In this document: one piece after another, positions 34,816 to 44,309 of the stretch
How positions within the stretch are numbered: position 1 is the stretch's first letter
How the letters are laid out: every line of letters starts with the position of its first letter
Origin: Fulvivirga imtechensis AK7
Lineage (GTDB): Bacteria > Bacteroidota > Bacteroidia > Cytophagales > Cyclobacteriaceae
Assembly: GCF_000331535.1 (NCBI RefSeq)
Contig: NZ_AMZN01000047.1
Span: forward strand, 1-61,958
Direction of reading: 5' to 3'
Length of the DNA stretch: 61,958 nucleotides
Notes under the pieces: model-generated
Databases searched by the model: none
What the model was told of the DNA's origin: nothing
The model's input: the letters and a program-made list of their open reading frames with translations, nothing else
Made by a program: the position numbers and the translations under genes

Positions 34816-35730
34816 ATGAGCTTTTTATTTTCAGATTTCAAAGGTTGGAAAGCCTACTGCGAAGCGCACAATATGACTTTATATGAAACTGTGCTGGAAT
34901 ACGAGCAGGAACAGAAAGGGCGTAGTGCAGACCAGATTTGGGAAGGTTTAGCGAAGGCATATGAAGTAATGAAAAATGCCGTAAAAACCGGACTTGAAGA
35001 AGATATGACCTCCCGATCCGGGATGATCAACAATGGTGCAAAAAAGGTGTACCAGCATGACCTGCCCGTGCTCTCAAAAGAATTTCAAAACCTGATCTCA
35101 AGGGCTCTGGCCGCGAAAGAGGTAAATTCATGCATGGGCCGGATTGTGGCTGCCCCAACGGCTGGCGCTTCCGGTATCCTGCCGGGCACACTATACACCC
35201 TGCAGGAGATACACCAGTTGACGGATAGAAAAATTCTGGAGGGTCTTTTAATAGGTGCTGGGATAGCTTTGGTGATAGAACAAAAAGCATCGCTGGCAGG
35301 CGCTGTCGGAGGCTGTCAGGCTGAAACAGGCAGTGCTGCAGCCATGGCCTCGGGCGCTATTGTATATTGCCTGGGAGGAAATATTGACCAGGTATTTAAT
35401 GCTGTGGCCATCACCATACAGTGCACACTGGGCCTGGTATGCGATCCCGTGGCCGGACTTGTGGAAGTGCCGTGCGTTGTGCGCAATGCCAGCGCTGCCG
35501 CTATAGCTAATTCCTCTGCCCAGATAGCCCTTGCCAATGTAAGTGGCGTAATACCTGTTGATGAATGTGTAGAGGCTATGGGTGAAGTAGGTCAAAGTAT
35601 GGAGAGCAGATACAAAGAGACTGCCCTCGGAGGATTGGCAGCAACTACTACCGGCCAAAAAATCTCAAAAAGCGTATTGATCCAGGATATCGAGGTTCTT
35701 CCCGATCAGGATGAGCCAACTAACTCATAA
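34816..35730 (+). CDS. sdaA: L-serine dehydratase, iron-sulfur dependent, alpha chain type
   Basis: Deaminates serine to pyruvate and ammonia with a [4Fe-4S] cluster. The 304-residue protein corresponds to the catalytic (alpha) part: SCMGRIVAAPTAGASGILPG, VGGCQAETGSA and CDPVAGLVEVPCVVRN hold the likely cluster Cys residues. The beta-domain normally fused or adjacent is not encoded next to it. Confidence 0.92.
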   Translation: MSFLFSDFKGWKAYCEAHNMTLYETVLEYEQEQKGRSADQIWEGLAKAYEVMKNAVKTGLEEDMTSRSGMINNGAKKVYQHDLPVLSKEFQNLISRALAAKEVNSCMGRIVAAPTAGASGILPGTLYTLQEIHQLTDRKILEGLLIGAGIALVIEQKASLAGAVGGCQAETGSAAAMASGAIVYCLGGNIDQVFNAVAITIQCTLGLVCDPVAGLVEVPCVVRNASAAAIANSSAQIALANVSGVIPVDECVEAMGEVGQSMESRYKETALGGLAATTTGQKISKSVLIQDIEVLPDQDEPTNS

Positions 35731-36175
35731 AATCGGGCAACACCTTCGGGCCAAGTGTATAAATTATCGTTGAGATCACGGTAGACCAAAAAACAGCGCT
35801 GAGCAACATAGATATAACGATTTCCCGTTTTGAACTCCCAAAACTGGTCAAAACAATAGTACCGCCAATGGGAGTGAGTATCACCGGTGTAAGGAATGCC
35901 ACTCCCAACAATCCGTACCTTCTCCAAATGGCCACAAACCTTCGATTGCGTTTGGTGAAGCGCTTTCTGTTCCGGAAAAATCTTACCAGGACTCTTTCCC
36001 GTAAGAGTTTGCCCAAAAAAGTAAAGAGTAAAACACTGCTCATCATTCCGGTGGTAGTGATTGCTATAGTTCCGGGAAGGCTAAATCCGCCAGCATACCC
36101 GAGGGTGGGGCCGGCAATGAATTTTAGCATAGTTAAAAGAATGATGGTAATCACCTTTATTATCTCCTCGCTCAT
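35720..36175 (-). CDS. Small multi-pass membrane protein
   Basis: About 151 residues from the ATG at 36175 (MSEEIIKV); a TTG at 36190 would add five. Three or four hydrophobic stretches and a central basic patch (RFFRNRKRFTKRNRRF) resemble the 'small multidrug export' type of protein (GLLGVAFLTPVILTPIGG), but the resemblance is weak. The 3' end overlaps that of sdaA by 11 bp. Confidence 0.65.
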   Translation of the reverse strand: MSEEIIKVITIILLTMLKFIAGPTLGYAGGFSLPGTIAITTTGMMSSVLLFTFLGKLLRERVLVRFFRNRKRFTKRNRRFVAIWRRYGLLGVAFLTPVILTPIGGTIVLTSFGSSKREIVISMLLSAVFWSTVISTIIYTLGPKVLPDFMS

Positions 36176-36209
36176 CGCGTTATGTAGCAAACTTTTAGTA
36201 AATAATAAC

Positions 36210-37163
36210 CTACACGATCACTGTATAGGTATAAACAATGTAAACCAGCAATAGTATCGCCCCGGCTACCCGGCCAATCATACGTCTGTAAAGCATCATT
36301 GGCAATATGAGTAAGGTAACGCCAATCATGGTGAGCATATCGTAGCGTATGATCTGCTCGCTTACGTGAATGTCTTTGATTATGCTGGTTATTCCAAGTA
36401 TGGAGAGGATATTAAAAATATTGGAGCCCATAAGATTACCCAAGGCCAGATCAGTTTCTTTTTTGACGGACGCCACTACTGAAGTCACAAGTTCAGGAAG
36501 GCTTGTTCCCAAAGCCAACACAGTAATGCCAATAACACGTTCGCTTACACCAAGAAAGAGCGCCAGGTCTTTAGCGCCACCCACAAACCAGTCTGCACCA
36601 AAGTACAATCCGGCTCCTCCCAGAATAATGTAAACAATATCCTTAACTATATTTTTTGATGTATCCTCAAGCTCCAACTCCTCTTCCAATGCCCGCCTTG
36701 CCTTCGTTTCTTTACGCGATTTTCTTATTATAAATACAGTATAAACTATAAGCAATGCAAGAAAAGTGATCCCTTCATAGGTTTTGATCATGGCAGTCTC
36801 TTCTTTCACCATAAAGTATAATAAAAGGGAGCTCCCCATGGTTACGGGCCAGTCTATTTTGATGCTATCTGCCTGAACTCGAATAGAGCCAAGCAACGCA
36901 GTTACACCCAGGATAAGCGTAAGATTGCAGATGTTCGAACCTACGACATTGCCCATGGTCATATCAGGGCTGCCATCCAAAGCCGCCTTAATACTGATCA
37001 GCAGCTCAGGAGCCGAAGTACCAAAAGCTACTATGGTAAGTCCGACTACCAGTGGCGAAATGTGTGCCCTCAATGCTATGCTGGAAGCCCCCTTCACAAG
37101 GAAATCGCCCCCTATAATAAGGACGAAGAGGCCAACAACTAACATCAGAATATTGAGCAGCAT
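36210..37163 (-). CDS. Calcium/sodium antiporter (CaCA family, YrbG-like)
   Basis: 317 residues with 10-11 membrane segments. The two alpha repeats are clear: VGLTIVAFGTSAPELLISI with GNVVGSNICN, and GITVLALGTSLPELVTSV with GNLMGSNIFN. Such proteins exchange Na+ for Ca2+. Located 7 bp from upp on the same strand. Confidence 0.93.
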   Translation of the reverse strand: MLLNILMLVVGLFVLIIGGDFLVKGASSIALRAHISPLVVGLTIVAFGTSAPELLISIKAALDGSPDMTMGNVVGSNICNLTLILGVTALLGSIRVQADSIKIDWPVTMGSSLLLYFMVKEETAMIKTYEGITFLALLIVYTVFIIRKSRKETKARRALEEELELEDTSKNIVKDIVYIILGGAGLYFGADWFVGGAKDLALFLGVSERVIGITVLALGTSLPELVTSVVASVKKETDLALGNLMGSNIFNILSILGITSIIKDIHVSEQIIRYDMLTMIGVTLLILPMMLYRRMIGRVAGAILLLVYIVYTYTVIV

Positions 37164-37170
37164 GTATTAC

Positions 37171-37815
37171 TTATAATTTCGGTCCAAAACAAAGGTCCCC
37201 CGCATCTCCCAATCCGGGAATAATATAGGCGTTGCTATTTAATTTTTCATCTAAAGCACCCGTCCAAATGGTAAATTGAGTTTTCAAAGATTTCGAAATA
37301 TAATCAATTCCTTCTGGTGCAGCAACAGCAGCAACGATATGGATGTGATCTGGCGACCCATGACTCATAAGATGATCCAGTGATTTAATAACAGACTTAC
37401 CGGTCGCCAACATGGGATCTACAACAATCACATTCCTTCCTTCAAGCGGTGGGCTTGCCAGATATTCCAGGTTTACATCTACTTCATCCACTCCTTCCCT
37501 TCTGTAGGCCCCTATAAATCCGGCATCCGCCTGATCAAATACTTCCATAAAACCCTCCATAAAGGGCATGGAAGCTCTTAATATACTAATGATCACCGGC
37601 TGATCGGTCAGCAATTCCACATCCAGGTCTGCCAATGGGGTAGAAACATTGCTCTTCTTATAATCCAATACTTTAGAAACCTCATAAGCCATTATTATCC
37701 CCAACCTTTTGAGGTTATTTCTGAACTTACCCCGATCCTTTTGAATATCTTTATGCCTCATTTCGTACAGAAAATGATTGGCAATCGAGTGTGTTTGATT
37801 TAGTATGTTTACCAT
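37171..37815 (-). CDS. upp: Uracil phosphoribosyltransferase
   Basis: Converts uracil and PRPP to UMP. The 214-residue protein has SILRASMPFMEGF, the PRPP loop VIVVDPMLATGKSV and the terminal uracil-binding LNSNAYIIPGLGDAGDLCFG. Complementary to udk at 4.5 kb and to hpt just downstream on the opposite strand: a purine/pyrimidine salvage group. Confidence 0.97.
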   Translation of the reverse strand: MVNILNQTHSIANHFLYEMRHKDIQKDRGKFRNNLKRLGIIMAYEVSKVLDYKKSNVSTPLADLDVELLTDQPVIISILRASMPFMEGFMEVFDQADAGFIGAYRREGVDEVDVNLEYLASPPLEGRNVIVVDPMLATGKSVIKSLDHLMSHGSPDHIHIVAAVAAPEGIDYISKSLKTQFTIWTGALDEKLNSNAYIIPGLGDAGDLCFGPKL

Positions 37816-37954
37816 TAAAAGCCGAAGAAGCAGATTAAAAAATAAAAGCTAATAACAATATTAGTTTTTTTATCTAATTAAAAATAAAAAATTACATCAT
37901 TTAAAGGCTACAGGGTTAACATAAATTATTAGTGCAAGTTTATACAGCAGTAAC

Positions 37955-38866
37955 ATGGATCTATTAAAAAAGTTGTGTGAAATACATGCCCCTTCGGGAA
38001 ATGAGATTAAAATGAAGGAATTTATCCTCCATCATGTAGGCGAGAATATGGCGCGGTGGTCCTCCCAGCCGGAGATTATCCATGGTCCGGAATTTCAGGA
38101 CTGCCTGATACTTGCCTTTGGAAAGCCCCGTACAGCAGTGTTTGCCCATATGGATAGCATAGGCTTTACCGTACGGTATCAAAATCAGCTTGTACCCATC
38201 GGCGGGCCTGATGCGCACAGTGGGTATAAGCTGGTGGGCGCTGATAGCCTTGGTCCTATTGAGTGCGAACTGGAAGTGAATAAGGATCATCAGTTGTTCT
38301 ATAATTTCGGCAGAGCTATAGATACCGGCACCGACCTGGTATTTAAATGTGATTTTAAAGCGACCAAAACTTACGTAACCTCCTGCTATCTGGATAACAG
38401 GTTGGGGGTTTACAATGCCCTCAGGCTTGCCGAAACGCTTGATAATGGGGTGCTGGTTTTTAGCTGTTGGGAAGAACATGGCGGTGGCGCAGTACCTTAC
38501 CTGATCAGGTACATCTATGAACGCTGGCAGATAAAAAATGCGCTAATATCTGATATTACCTGGGTTACGGATGGCGTGCAGCCGGGAAAAGGAGTTGTAA
38601 TTTCTATGAGAGACAGGAATATTCCGCGCAAATCATACATCAACAAAATCATTGATATTGCTCAAAAACACCAAATAGACTATCAACTGGAAGTGGAGGG
38701 CAGTGGCTCCAGTGACGGCCGGGAGCTACAAACATCGCCATACCCTATGGACTGGTGCTTTATTGGCGCTCCTGAAGAAAATGTGCATTCACCGCAAGAA
38801 AAGGTGCATAAATACGACATAGAATGTATGCTTGAGCTTTACCGGGTACTTATGAAAACTCTTTAG
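37955..38866 (+). CDS. M42 family metallo-aminopeptidase-like
   Basis: 303 residues. M42 hallmarks: AHMDSIGF (metal His and Asp), a small inserted barrel (about 65-130), CYLDNRLGVYNAL (bridging Asp), CWEEHGGGAV (catalytic Glu-Glu) and VHSPQEKV at the end. Probable cytoplasmic peptidase; substrate unknown. Divergent from upp. Confidence 0.88.
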   Translation: MDLLKKLCEIHAPSGNEIKMKEFILHHVGENMARWSSQPEIIHGPEFQDCLILAFGKPRTAVFAHMDSIGFTVRYQNQLVPIGGPDAHSGYKLVGADSLGPIECELEVNKDHQLFYNFGRAIDTGTDLVFKCDFKATKTYVTSCYLDNRLGVYNALRLAETLDNGVLVFSCWEEHGGGAVPYLIRYIYERWQIKNALISDITWVTDGVQPGKGVVISMRDRNIPRKSYINKIIDIAQKHQIDYQLEVEGSGSSDGRELQTSPYPMDWCFIGAPEENVHSPQEKVHKYDIECMLELYRVLMKTL

Positions 38867-38902
38867 ATGGGTAATTTTGAAAATCGATTCGAATATAATT
38901 TC

Positions 38903-38910
38903 TATATTTG
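38903..38910 (+). promoter_or_regulatory. Putative promoter of hpt-adk-obgE
   Basis: TATATTTG (38903-38910) is an exact TAnnTTTG; TTTG at 38876-38879 sits 23 bp upstream, somewhat longer than the usual 19-21. It is 44 bp before the hpt ATG. Confidence 0.55.
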
Positions 38911-38953
38911 CAGGCCTTTTGATAATCCAGAAGGCATTTTTTATTGTTAAGCT

Positions 38954-39481
38954 ATGGTAGTTAAGGACAAGGAGTTTCAGAAATATATAAGCAGTGAAGA
39001 AATACATCAGAAGATAAAAATTCTGGCGGAACAGATCAATAATGACTATAAAGACAAAAAGCCATTATTCATCGCTATTTTAAATGGCTCATTTATGTTT
39101 GCTGCGGACCTGTTTAAGGAAGTAAAAATTCCTTGCGAAATTTCTTTCGTAAAGGTGGCTTCATATGAAGAGATGGAAAGCACTGGCAACGTAAAGCAGC
39201 TTATAGGTCTGAATGAAAATATCTTCAACAAGGATGTGATCATTATAGAAGACATAATAGACACGGGAAGAACAATAGCAAAAATACTGGAAGAATTCCG
39301 ATCATTGGGTGCCAGTTCGGTAGAAGTAGTAACCCTATTGCAAAAACCAGAAGCAAACCGATCAGGTGAAAAGTTAAAATACATAGGATTCGATATCCCT
39401 GAAAAGTTTGTCGTTGGTTATGGGCTTGACTATGATGGATTAGGGAGAAATCTCAAAGACATTTATCAGCTCAAAGAGTAA
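38954..39481 (+). CDS. hpt: Hypoxanthine phosphoribosyltransferase
   Basis: Salvages hypoxanthine and guanine to IMP/GMP. The 175 residues include FIAILNGSFMFAADL near 33-47 and the PRPP-binding VIIIEDIIDTGRT (near 96-108). Start chosen for normal N-terminal spacing. Followed after 46 bp by adk. Confidence 0.95.
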   Translation: MVVKDKEFQKYISSEEIHQKIKILAEQINNDYKDKKPLFIAILNGSFMFAADLFKEVKIPCEISFVKVASYEEMESTGNVKQLIGLNENIFNKDVIIIEDIIDTGRTIAKILEEFRSLGASSVEVVTLLQKPEANRSGEKLKYIGFDIPEKFVVGYGLDYDGLGRNLKDIYQLKE

Positions 39482-39527
39482 TCCGTCCCATTTTTCCATT
39501 ATATTTAGACCCTTAAAAATTTATGTG

Positions 39528-40115
39528 ATGTTAAATATTGTATTATTTGGACCTCCGGGTGCTGGCAAGGGCACGCAAAGCGAAAAGCTTATCAAAAAAT
39601 ATAACCTCAAGCACATCTCTACAGGAGATCTGTTTAGGAAGCACCTTAGCGAAGGAACCGAACTGGGGAAGGCCGCTCAAAAGTACATGGATGAAGGCAA
39701 CCTTGTACCCGATGCAGTTGTGATAGGAATGGTGGATGACACCATCAAAAACAACCCCGATGCCAACGGTTTTATTTTTGACGGGTTTCCCAGAACCATT
39801 AACCAGGCCGAAGCTCTCGACACCCTTATGAACGGTAAAGGCACCCCTATTTCCGGCATGATCTCCATGGAGGTACCTGTAGAGGAGCTTAAGAAACGAC
39901 TCCTGGAAAGAGGAAAGAGCTCGGGGCGGGTTGATGACCAAAATGAAGATAAAATTAATACGAGAATAGCTGTTTACCAAAATGAAACATTACCCGTATC
40001 TCAATACTACGAGCGTCAGGGTAAGTTCAATGCTATTCATGGAGTGGGATCGATAGAAGATATCTTTAATAATATTTGTAGTGTGATCGACTCGGTGAAA
40101 GTGGAGAAAAACTAA
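39528..40115 (+). CDS. adk: Adenylate kinase
   Basis: Interconverts AMP + ATP and 2 ADP. 195 residues from ATG 39528 (a GTG one codon earlier is also possible). P-loop GPPGAGKGTQ at about 8-17, AMP site STGDLFR and DGFPRT, lid with RVDDQNEDK. The lid is short, as in gram-positive-unlike short forms. Stop is directly followed by the GTG start of obgE. Confidence 0.96.
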   Translation: MLNIVLFGPPGAGKGTQSEKLIKKYNLKHISTGDLFRKHLSEGTELGKAAQKYMDEGNLVPDAVVIGMVDDTIKNNPDANGFIFDGFPRTINQAEALDTLMNGKGTPISGMISMEVPVEELKKRLLERGKSSGRVDDQNEDKINTRIAVYQNETLPVSQYYERQGKFNAIHGVGSIEDIFNNICSVIDSVKVEKN

Positions 40116-41123
40116 GTGGCCTCATCAAACTTTATTGATTATGTAAAATTTTGCTCCAGGTCAGGTGCCGGCGGGGCAGGGTCTGCTCATTTCCGAAGGG
40201 AAAAGCATGTGCCAAAAGGAGGGCCTGACGGTGGCAATGGAGGAAGAGGAGGTCATATTATTTTAAGAGGTAATGCACAGCTCTGGACTCTGCTGCATCT
40301 CAAATATCAAAAACATGTAATAGCCGGTGACGGAAAGCCCGGAGAAGGAGGAAAGAGAACCGGAGCCCAGGGTGAGGATATTATTCTGGAGGTACCATTA
40401 GGTACAGTGGCCAAAGATTTTGAAAGCGGTAAAAAGCTCTTTGAGATCACAGAGCATGATGAAGAAAGAATATTGACAGAAGGCGGCCGTGGCGGACTGG
40501 GTAATGAAAATTTTAAAACAGCCACAAATCAGGCGCCTCGTTTTGCTCAGCCCGGTGAAGCCGGAAAGGAAGAGTGGATCGTCCTGGAATTGAAGCTGTT
40601 GGCCGATGTGGGGCTCGTAGGATTTCCCAATGCCGGCAAGTCCACCCTGCTTTCGGTGCTATCTGCGGCCAAGCCGGAAATAGCCGATTATCCGTTCACC
40701 ACCCTTACACCCAATCTGGGGGTAGTCAGGTACAGAGACTATAAGTCTTTTGTAATGGCTGATATCCCCGGGATCATAGAGGGAGCAGCAGAAGGTAAAG
40801 GACTGGGTATAAGATTTTTACGACATATTGAGCGTAATTCCATCTTGCTTTTTCTTATTCCTGCAGATGCTAAAGACATTCGCAAAGAATATCACATACT
40901 ATTGGGCGAATTAAAGAAATACAACCCGGAACTATTGGATAAGCAAAGAGTTTTGGCTATTTCAAAGTCTGACCTACTCGATGAAGAGCTAATACAAGAA
41001 ATGAAGAAGGAATTGCCCACCGATCTGTCGACTGTATTTATTTCTTCTGTTACGCAGACCGGCCTGACAGAACTAAAGGACTTACTCTGGAAAATTTTGA
41101 ATAACCCAAGCGATCTGGTATAA
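40116..41123 (+). CDS. obgE: GTPase Obg
   Basis: Ribosome assembly and stress GTPase of 335 residues. The glycine-rich Obg fold (1-158, with [27 protein letters not shown] beginning near residue 13) precedes a G domain with G1 [10 protein letters not shown]3 DIPGIIEGA and G4 SKSD. It begins with GTG; no ATG in-frame fits the conserved N terminus. The stop of adk and this start abut. Confidence 0.96.
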   Translation: MASSNFIDYVKFCSRSGAGGAGSAHFRREKHVPKGGPDGGNGGRGGHIILRGNAQLWTLLHLKYQKHVIAGDGKPGEGGKRTGAQGEDIILEVPLGTVAKDFESGKKLFEITEHDEERILTEGGRGGLGNENFKTATNQAPRFAQPGEAGKEEWIVLELKLLADVGLVGFPNAGKSTLLSVLSAAKPEIADYPFTTLTPNLGVVRYRDYKSFVMADIPGIIEGAAEGKGLGIRFLRHIERNSILLFLIPADAKDIRKEYHILLGELKKYNPELLDKQRVLAISKSDLLDEELIQEMKKELPTDLSTVFISSVTQTGLTELKDLLWKILNNPSDLV

Positions 41124-41209
41124 AGGTGTCATTTTGGCATAACATCTCTTTTGGCAGAGTAATTGCCAACCAAAAGAATAATGCAAATAGGTAAAAGTAT
41201 AGTTTAGCT

Positions 41210-41836
41210 ATGAATAAGGAGAATATAGACGAAAAAGAACTAAAAGATACCCAACAATCAACTGAATCTGATGATAATGCAGCCGAAATGGGAGACACAC
41301 CTGATAATTTGGACGAGATAAAAGAGGGAGTGGAAAGTAAGTCTGAACAAAACGACCAGGCAGAAGCGTCAGAAACGGAGAAGAAATTACTGCGCCTTGA
41401 AGACGAATTGGCAGAAAGTAAGGATAAGTACCTGAGGCTCTATTCAGAATTTGAGAACTTTCGAAGGAGGACCGCCAAAGAAAAACTGGAGATGGTTCAG
41501 ACGGCCAACGAAGACCTTATGCAGGCATTGATTCCAATAATCGATGACTTTGAAAGGGCTGAGAAATCTTTTGAAGACGAAAAAACAGATTTAGAAGCGG
41601 CTAAAGAGGGTGTTCAACTCATTTACAATAAGTTTAAAAAAGTTTTAGAGCAAAAAGGCCTAAAGGCTATGGAGGGAAAAGAAGGCATGGACTTCGACCC
41701 TGAATTCCATGAAGCTATCACACAAATTCCGGCTCCTAAGAAAAATCTGAAGGGTAAAGTCGTGGATGTTGTGGAGAAGGGATATATGCTCAAGGAAAAA
41801 GTGATCAGGTATGCCAAAGTGGTTATTGGCAACTAG
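41210..41836 (+). CDS. grpE: Nucleotide exchange factor GrpE
   Basis: Exchange factor for DnaK. The 208-residue protein has an acidic disordered start (1-60), a long helix (LRLYSEFENFRRRTAKEKLEM) and a beta-wing domain (EGMDFDPEFHEAITQIPAP). grpE and dnaJ are separated by a 179-bp gap filled by a MITE-like element; dnaK is 10 kb away. Confidence 0.96.
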   Translation: MNKENIDEKELKDTQQSTESDDNAAEMGDTPDNLDEIKEGVESKSEQNDQAEASETEKKLLRLEDELAESKDKYLRLYSEFENFRRRTAKEKLEMVQTANEDLMQALIPIIDDFERAEKSFEDEKTDLEAAKEGVQLIYNKFKKVLEQKGLKAMEGKEGMDFDPEFHEAITQIPAPKKNLKGKVVDVVEKGYMLKEKVIRYAKVVIGN

Positions 41837-41993
41837 TTTGGTGATCATTTAAATTGGTTTACTAAATTTTTGCTGCTGTTTTATCAAGGCAAAATTTGAA
41901 AGCATAGCAGCGCTATGGTTTCAAATTTCAACACAGTATAAGGGAAAAAGCGGAGTAAAAATAGTGAATGAAATTTAGTGATCACCACACTAG
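41833..41993. repeat. 161-bp MITE-like palindromic element between grpE and dnaJ
   Basis: Terminal inverted repeats of 15 bp (41833-41847 and 41979-41993) match at 14 of 15 positions; they start with CTAG. The centre is a near-perfect hairpin: AAATTTGAAA, one mismatch, CATAGC, loop AGC, GCTATG, mismatch, TTTCAAATTT (41892-41928). The remaining arms are also partly complementary. No coding capacity. The left end overlaps the grpE stop codon. Confidence 0.75.
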
Positions 41994-42015
41994 ACACTAA
42001 GAAAATTTCAAATTT

Positions 42016-43125
42016 ATGGCGAAGAGAGATTATTACGAGATACTTGGGGTAAGCAAATCAGCCTCTCAGGAAGAAATAAAAAAAGCCTACAGAAAAGTAG
42101 CTATTAAATTTCACCCGGACAAAAATCCGGATGATGCTGAGGCTGAAGAGAAATTCAAAGAGGCTGCTGAAGCCTATGAGGTACTTAGCAACCCTGAGAA
42201 AAGGCAAAGATATGACCAGTTCGGACATGCCGGCATGAACGGAGGTGGCTTCGGTGGTGGCATGAACATGGAAGACATTTTCTCTCAATTCGGAGATATC
42301 TTTGGTGGTGGCGGAAGTCCTTTTGAAAGCTTTTTTGGCGGTGGTGGCCGCAGAAGGCAAAGAAGAGGATCCAACCTGCGTATTAAGTTGAAGCTCACTT
42401 TGGAAGAGGTTGCAGAGGGCGTTGAAAAGAAGATAAAAGTAAACAGGCTTGTAAAAGCTGAAGGCGTGACCTTTAAATCATGCCCAACATGCCATGGCAC
42501 TGGTCAGGTGAGAAAAGCAGTGAATACCATGCTTGGGCAAATGGTTTCTACAAGCACTTGCCCAACCTGCGGTGGTTCGGGCCAGATGATCGATCATCGT
42601 CCTCCCGGAGTGGATAGTTCCGGTCTGGTTCCTAAAGAAGAGGTAATCAGCGTGAAGATACCCGGGGGTGTAAGTGATGGTATACAATTGTCTATGTCGG
42701 GTAAAGGTAACGAGGCGCCCGGAGGAGGGCCTGCAGGTGACCTGCTCATCGTTATTGAGGAGAAAGAAGATGAGCAACTGATCCGCGAAGGCAACAATGT
42801 GGTATATGATCTGTACATCAGCTTTATTGATGCGGCTTTGGGCACCTCGGTAGAGGTACCTACGATTTCGGGCAAAGCACGTATTAAAATAGATCAGGGT
42901 ACTCAAAGCGGAAAAATACTCCGTCTGAGAGGTAAAGGTATAAAAGACCTGAATGGGTACGGAAAAGGTGATCAGCTTATACATGTAAATGTATGGACGC
43001 CACAACACCTGTCTGCAGATGAAAAAACTATGCTTGAAAGCATGCGCGAATCGGCCAACTTCCAACCTAAGCCAGGGAAAAGTGAAAAGAGTATTTTCGG
43101 CAAAATGCGTGAGTTTTTTGAATAA
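42016..43125 (+). CDS. dnaJ: Chaperone DnaJ
   Basis: Hsp40 co-chaperone of DnaK. J domain with HPD at 33-35, Gly/Phe-rich region (about 70-118), then a reduced zinc region: only two CxxCxGxG motifs (CPTCHGTG at 156-163, CPTCGGSG at 182-189) where type I DnaJ usually has four. The pair kept corresponds to motifs 2 and 3, so zinc centre II remains and centre I is lost. C-terminal domains intact; 369 residues. A strong terminator follows. Confidence 0.95.
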   Translation: MAKRDYYEILGVSKSASQEEIKKAYRKVAIKFHPDKNPDDAEAEEKFKEAAEAYEVLSNPEKRQRYDQFGHAGMNGGGFGGGMNMEDIFSQFGDIFGGGGSPFESFFGGGGRRRQRRGSNLRIKLKLTLEEVAEGVEKKIKVNRLVKAEGVTFKSCPTCHGTGQVRKAVNTMLGQMVSTSTCPTCGGSGQMIDHRPPGVDSSGLVPKEEVISVKIPGGVSDGIQLSMSGKGNEAPGGGPAGDLLIVIEEKEDEQLIREGNNVVYDLYISFIDAALGTSVEVPTISGKARIKIDQGTQSGKILRLRGKGIKDLNGYGKGDQLIHVNVWTPQHLSADEKTMLESMRESANFQPKPGKSEKSIFGKMREFFE

Positions 43126-43144
43126 TCAGAGAGCAAATATTAAT

Positions 43145-43177
43145 AAAGCGGCAAATTGCTAATTTGCCGCTTTTTTT
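43145..43177 (+). terminator. Terminator of dnaJ
   Basis: Perfect 13-bp stem (43145-43157 with 43161-43173), loop GCT, then a T run to 43177. Confidence 0.9.
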
Positions 43178-43216
43178 ATTGAGAATTTTCCTTAGTGTTG
43201 CAACTCAACAGTACAA

Positions 43217-44128
43217 ATGCCGTATTTAAAAACCATGCGGAGAAGATTTTTTTTATTGGGAGTAGGAATAGTTAGCAGCACCCTGTCATTTTCACAAGTA
43301 AAGAAACAGTTTTCTGTTGAAAACTATGACAGCGTAGAAAAGGTAGATCTTAATTTTAAGGTCAACAATGGCACTTGCCTGATAAAACCCGGTGAAAATG
43401 ATGAATTGCTGAACGTATACAGCAACCAAGACCACGACAGCTATTCCCATTCCTTCGACAAATCTATAAAAAAGGGAATCTGTCAGATAAAACTTGCGCT
43501 CGAGGATGACCGGTCGGAAGGCATTAGCCGCTCTATTTCATACCGCATGTTTGGCACTTCGAGCAATACCACTAAAAAGATCTGGAAGGTATATCTCACC
43601 AAAAACAAACGCTACGACCTTAACCTGACCTATGGAATTGGCCATGCAGATATCGACTTATCAGGATTATCCATAGAAAAGTTAAAGATCTATACCGGAA
43701 GCGCTGATGTAAATATTGGATATTTGGCAGGCGAACATAATCCGGTTGTTATGGACACCTTTCACGTAAAAGTGGATTTGGGTTCTGTTAATGTAAAAAA
43801 ACTCAACCTCTCGAAGGCAAAACATGTGGTGGCCGATATTGGTTTTGGGAACCTGCTACTTGATTTCAGTGACCAGCCACAGGTGCGCAGTGATATTAAA
43901 GGTAGCGTAGGTGCAGGCAACCTGATGATAATGTTACCATCAGAAGAAACCCCGGTAATCGTAAAAGTTAATGACTCCTGGTTATGCAGGGTAAAACTTA
44001 CCAAATCATTTAAGCAGCTAACAGATAATACCTTTGTTAACAAGGCATATAAAGAAGGAGCCGATAATTTGCTCACCTTTGATCTGGATGTAAGCATGGG
44101 CAGTATCGTATTCAAAGAGAAAAAGTAA
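43217..44128 (+). CDS. Secreted hypothetical protein, adhesin-like beta-helix type
   Basis: 303 residues. A signal peptide (MRRRFFLLGVGIVSSTLSFSQ; the ATG at 43235 is an alternative start) precedes beta-strand repeats such as LNLTYGIGHADIDLSGLSIEKLKIYTGSADVNIGYL, with alternation suggestive of the DUF4097/LiaF-like beta-helix fold. No catalytic motif seen. Function unknown; it is followed by an ABC exporter. Confidence 0.72.
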   Translation: MPYLKTMRRRFFLLGVGIVSSTLSFSQVKKQFSVENYDSVEKVDLNFKVNNGTCLIKPGENDELLNVYSNQDHDSYSHSFDKSIKKGICQIKLALEDDRSEGISRSISYRMFGTSSNTTKKIWKVYLTKNKRYDLNLTYGIGHADIDLSGLSIEKLKIYTGSADVNIGYLAGEHNPVVMDTFHVKVDLGSVNVKKLNLSKAKHVVADIGFGNLLLDFSDQPQVRSDIKGSVGAGNLMIMLPSEETPVIVKVNDSWLCRVKLTKSFKQLTDNTFVNKAYKEGADNLLTFDLDVSMGSIVFKEKK

Positions 44129-44309
44129 ACCATTTCCCGCTCAGCGCTTAGCCCATCGCCCCATATGCTCCTTTAGACACCTAAATTACCGTTCTTACTT
44201 TCTTCTTACATTCTTTTCTGCTTATATGCTATTTTCGAATTTGAAATTATCGGTAATCCGGTAACATTCACGTTATTTTGCAGAACAATCAAAACTAAAC
44301 CTTACAAAA

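Noticed and set aside
41148-41176. Inverted repeats (CTTTTGG/CCAAAAG and TTGGCA/TGCCAA) between obgE and grpE as an operator
   Set aside because: Two overlapping short palindromes with no consensus or supporting context; too weak to call.
42478-43065. 195-codon frame antisense to dnaJ
   Set aside because: Lies wholly within dnaJ and shows no domain.
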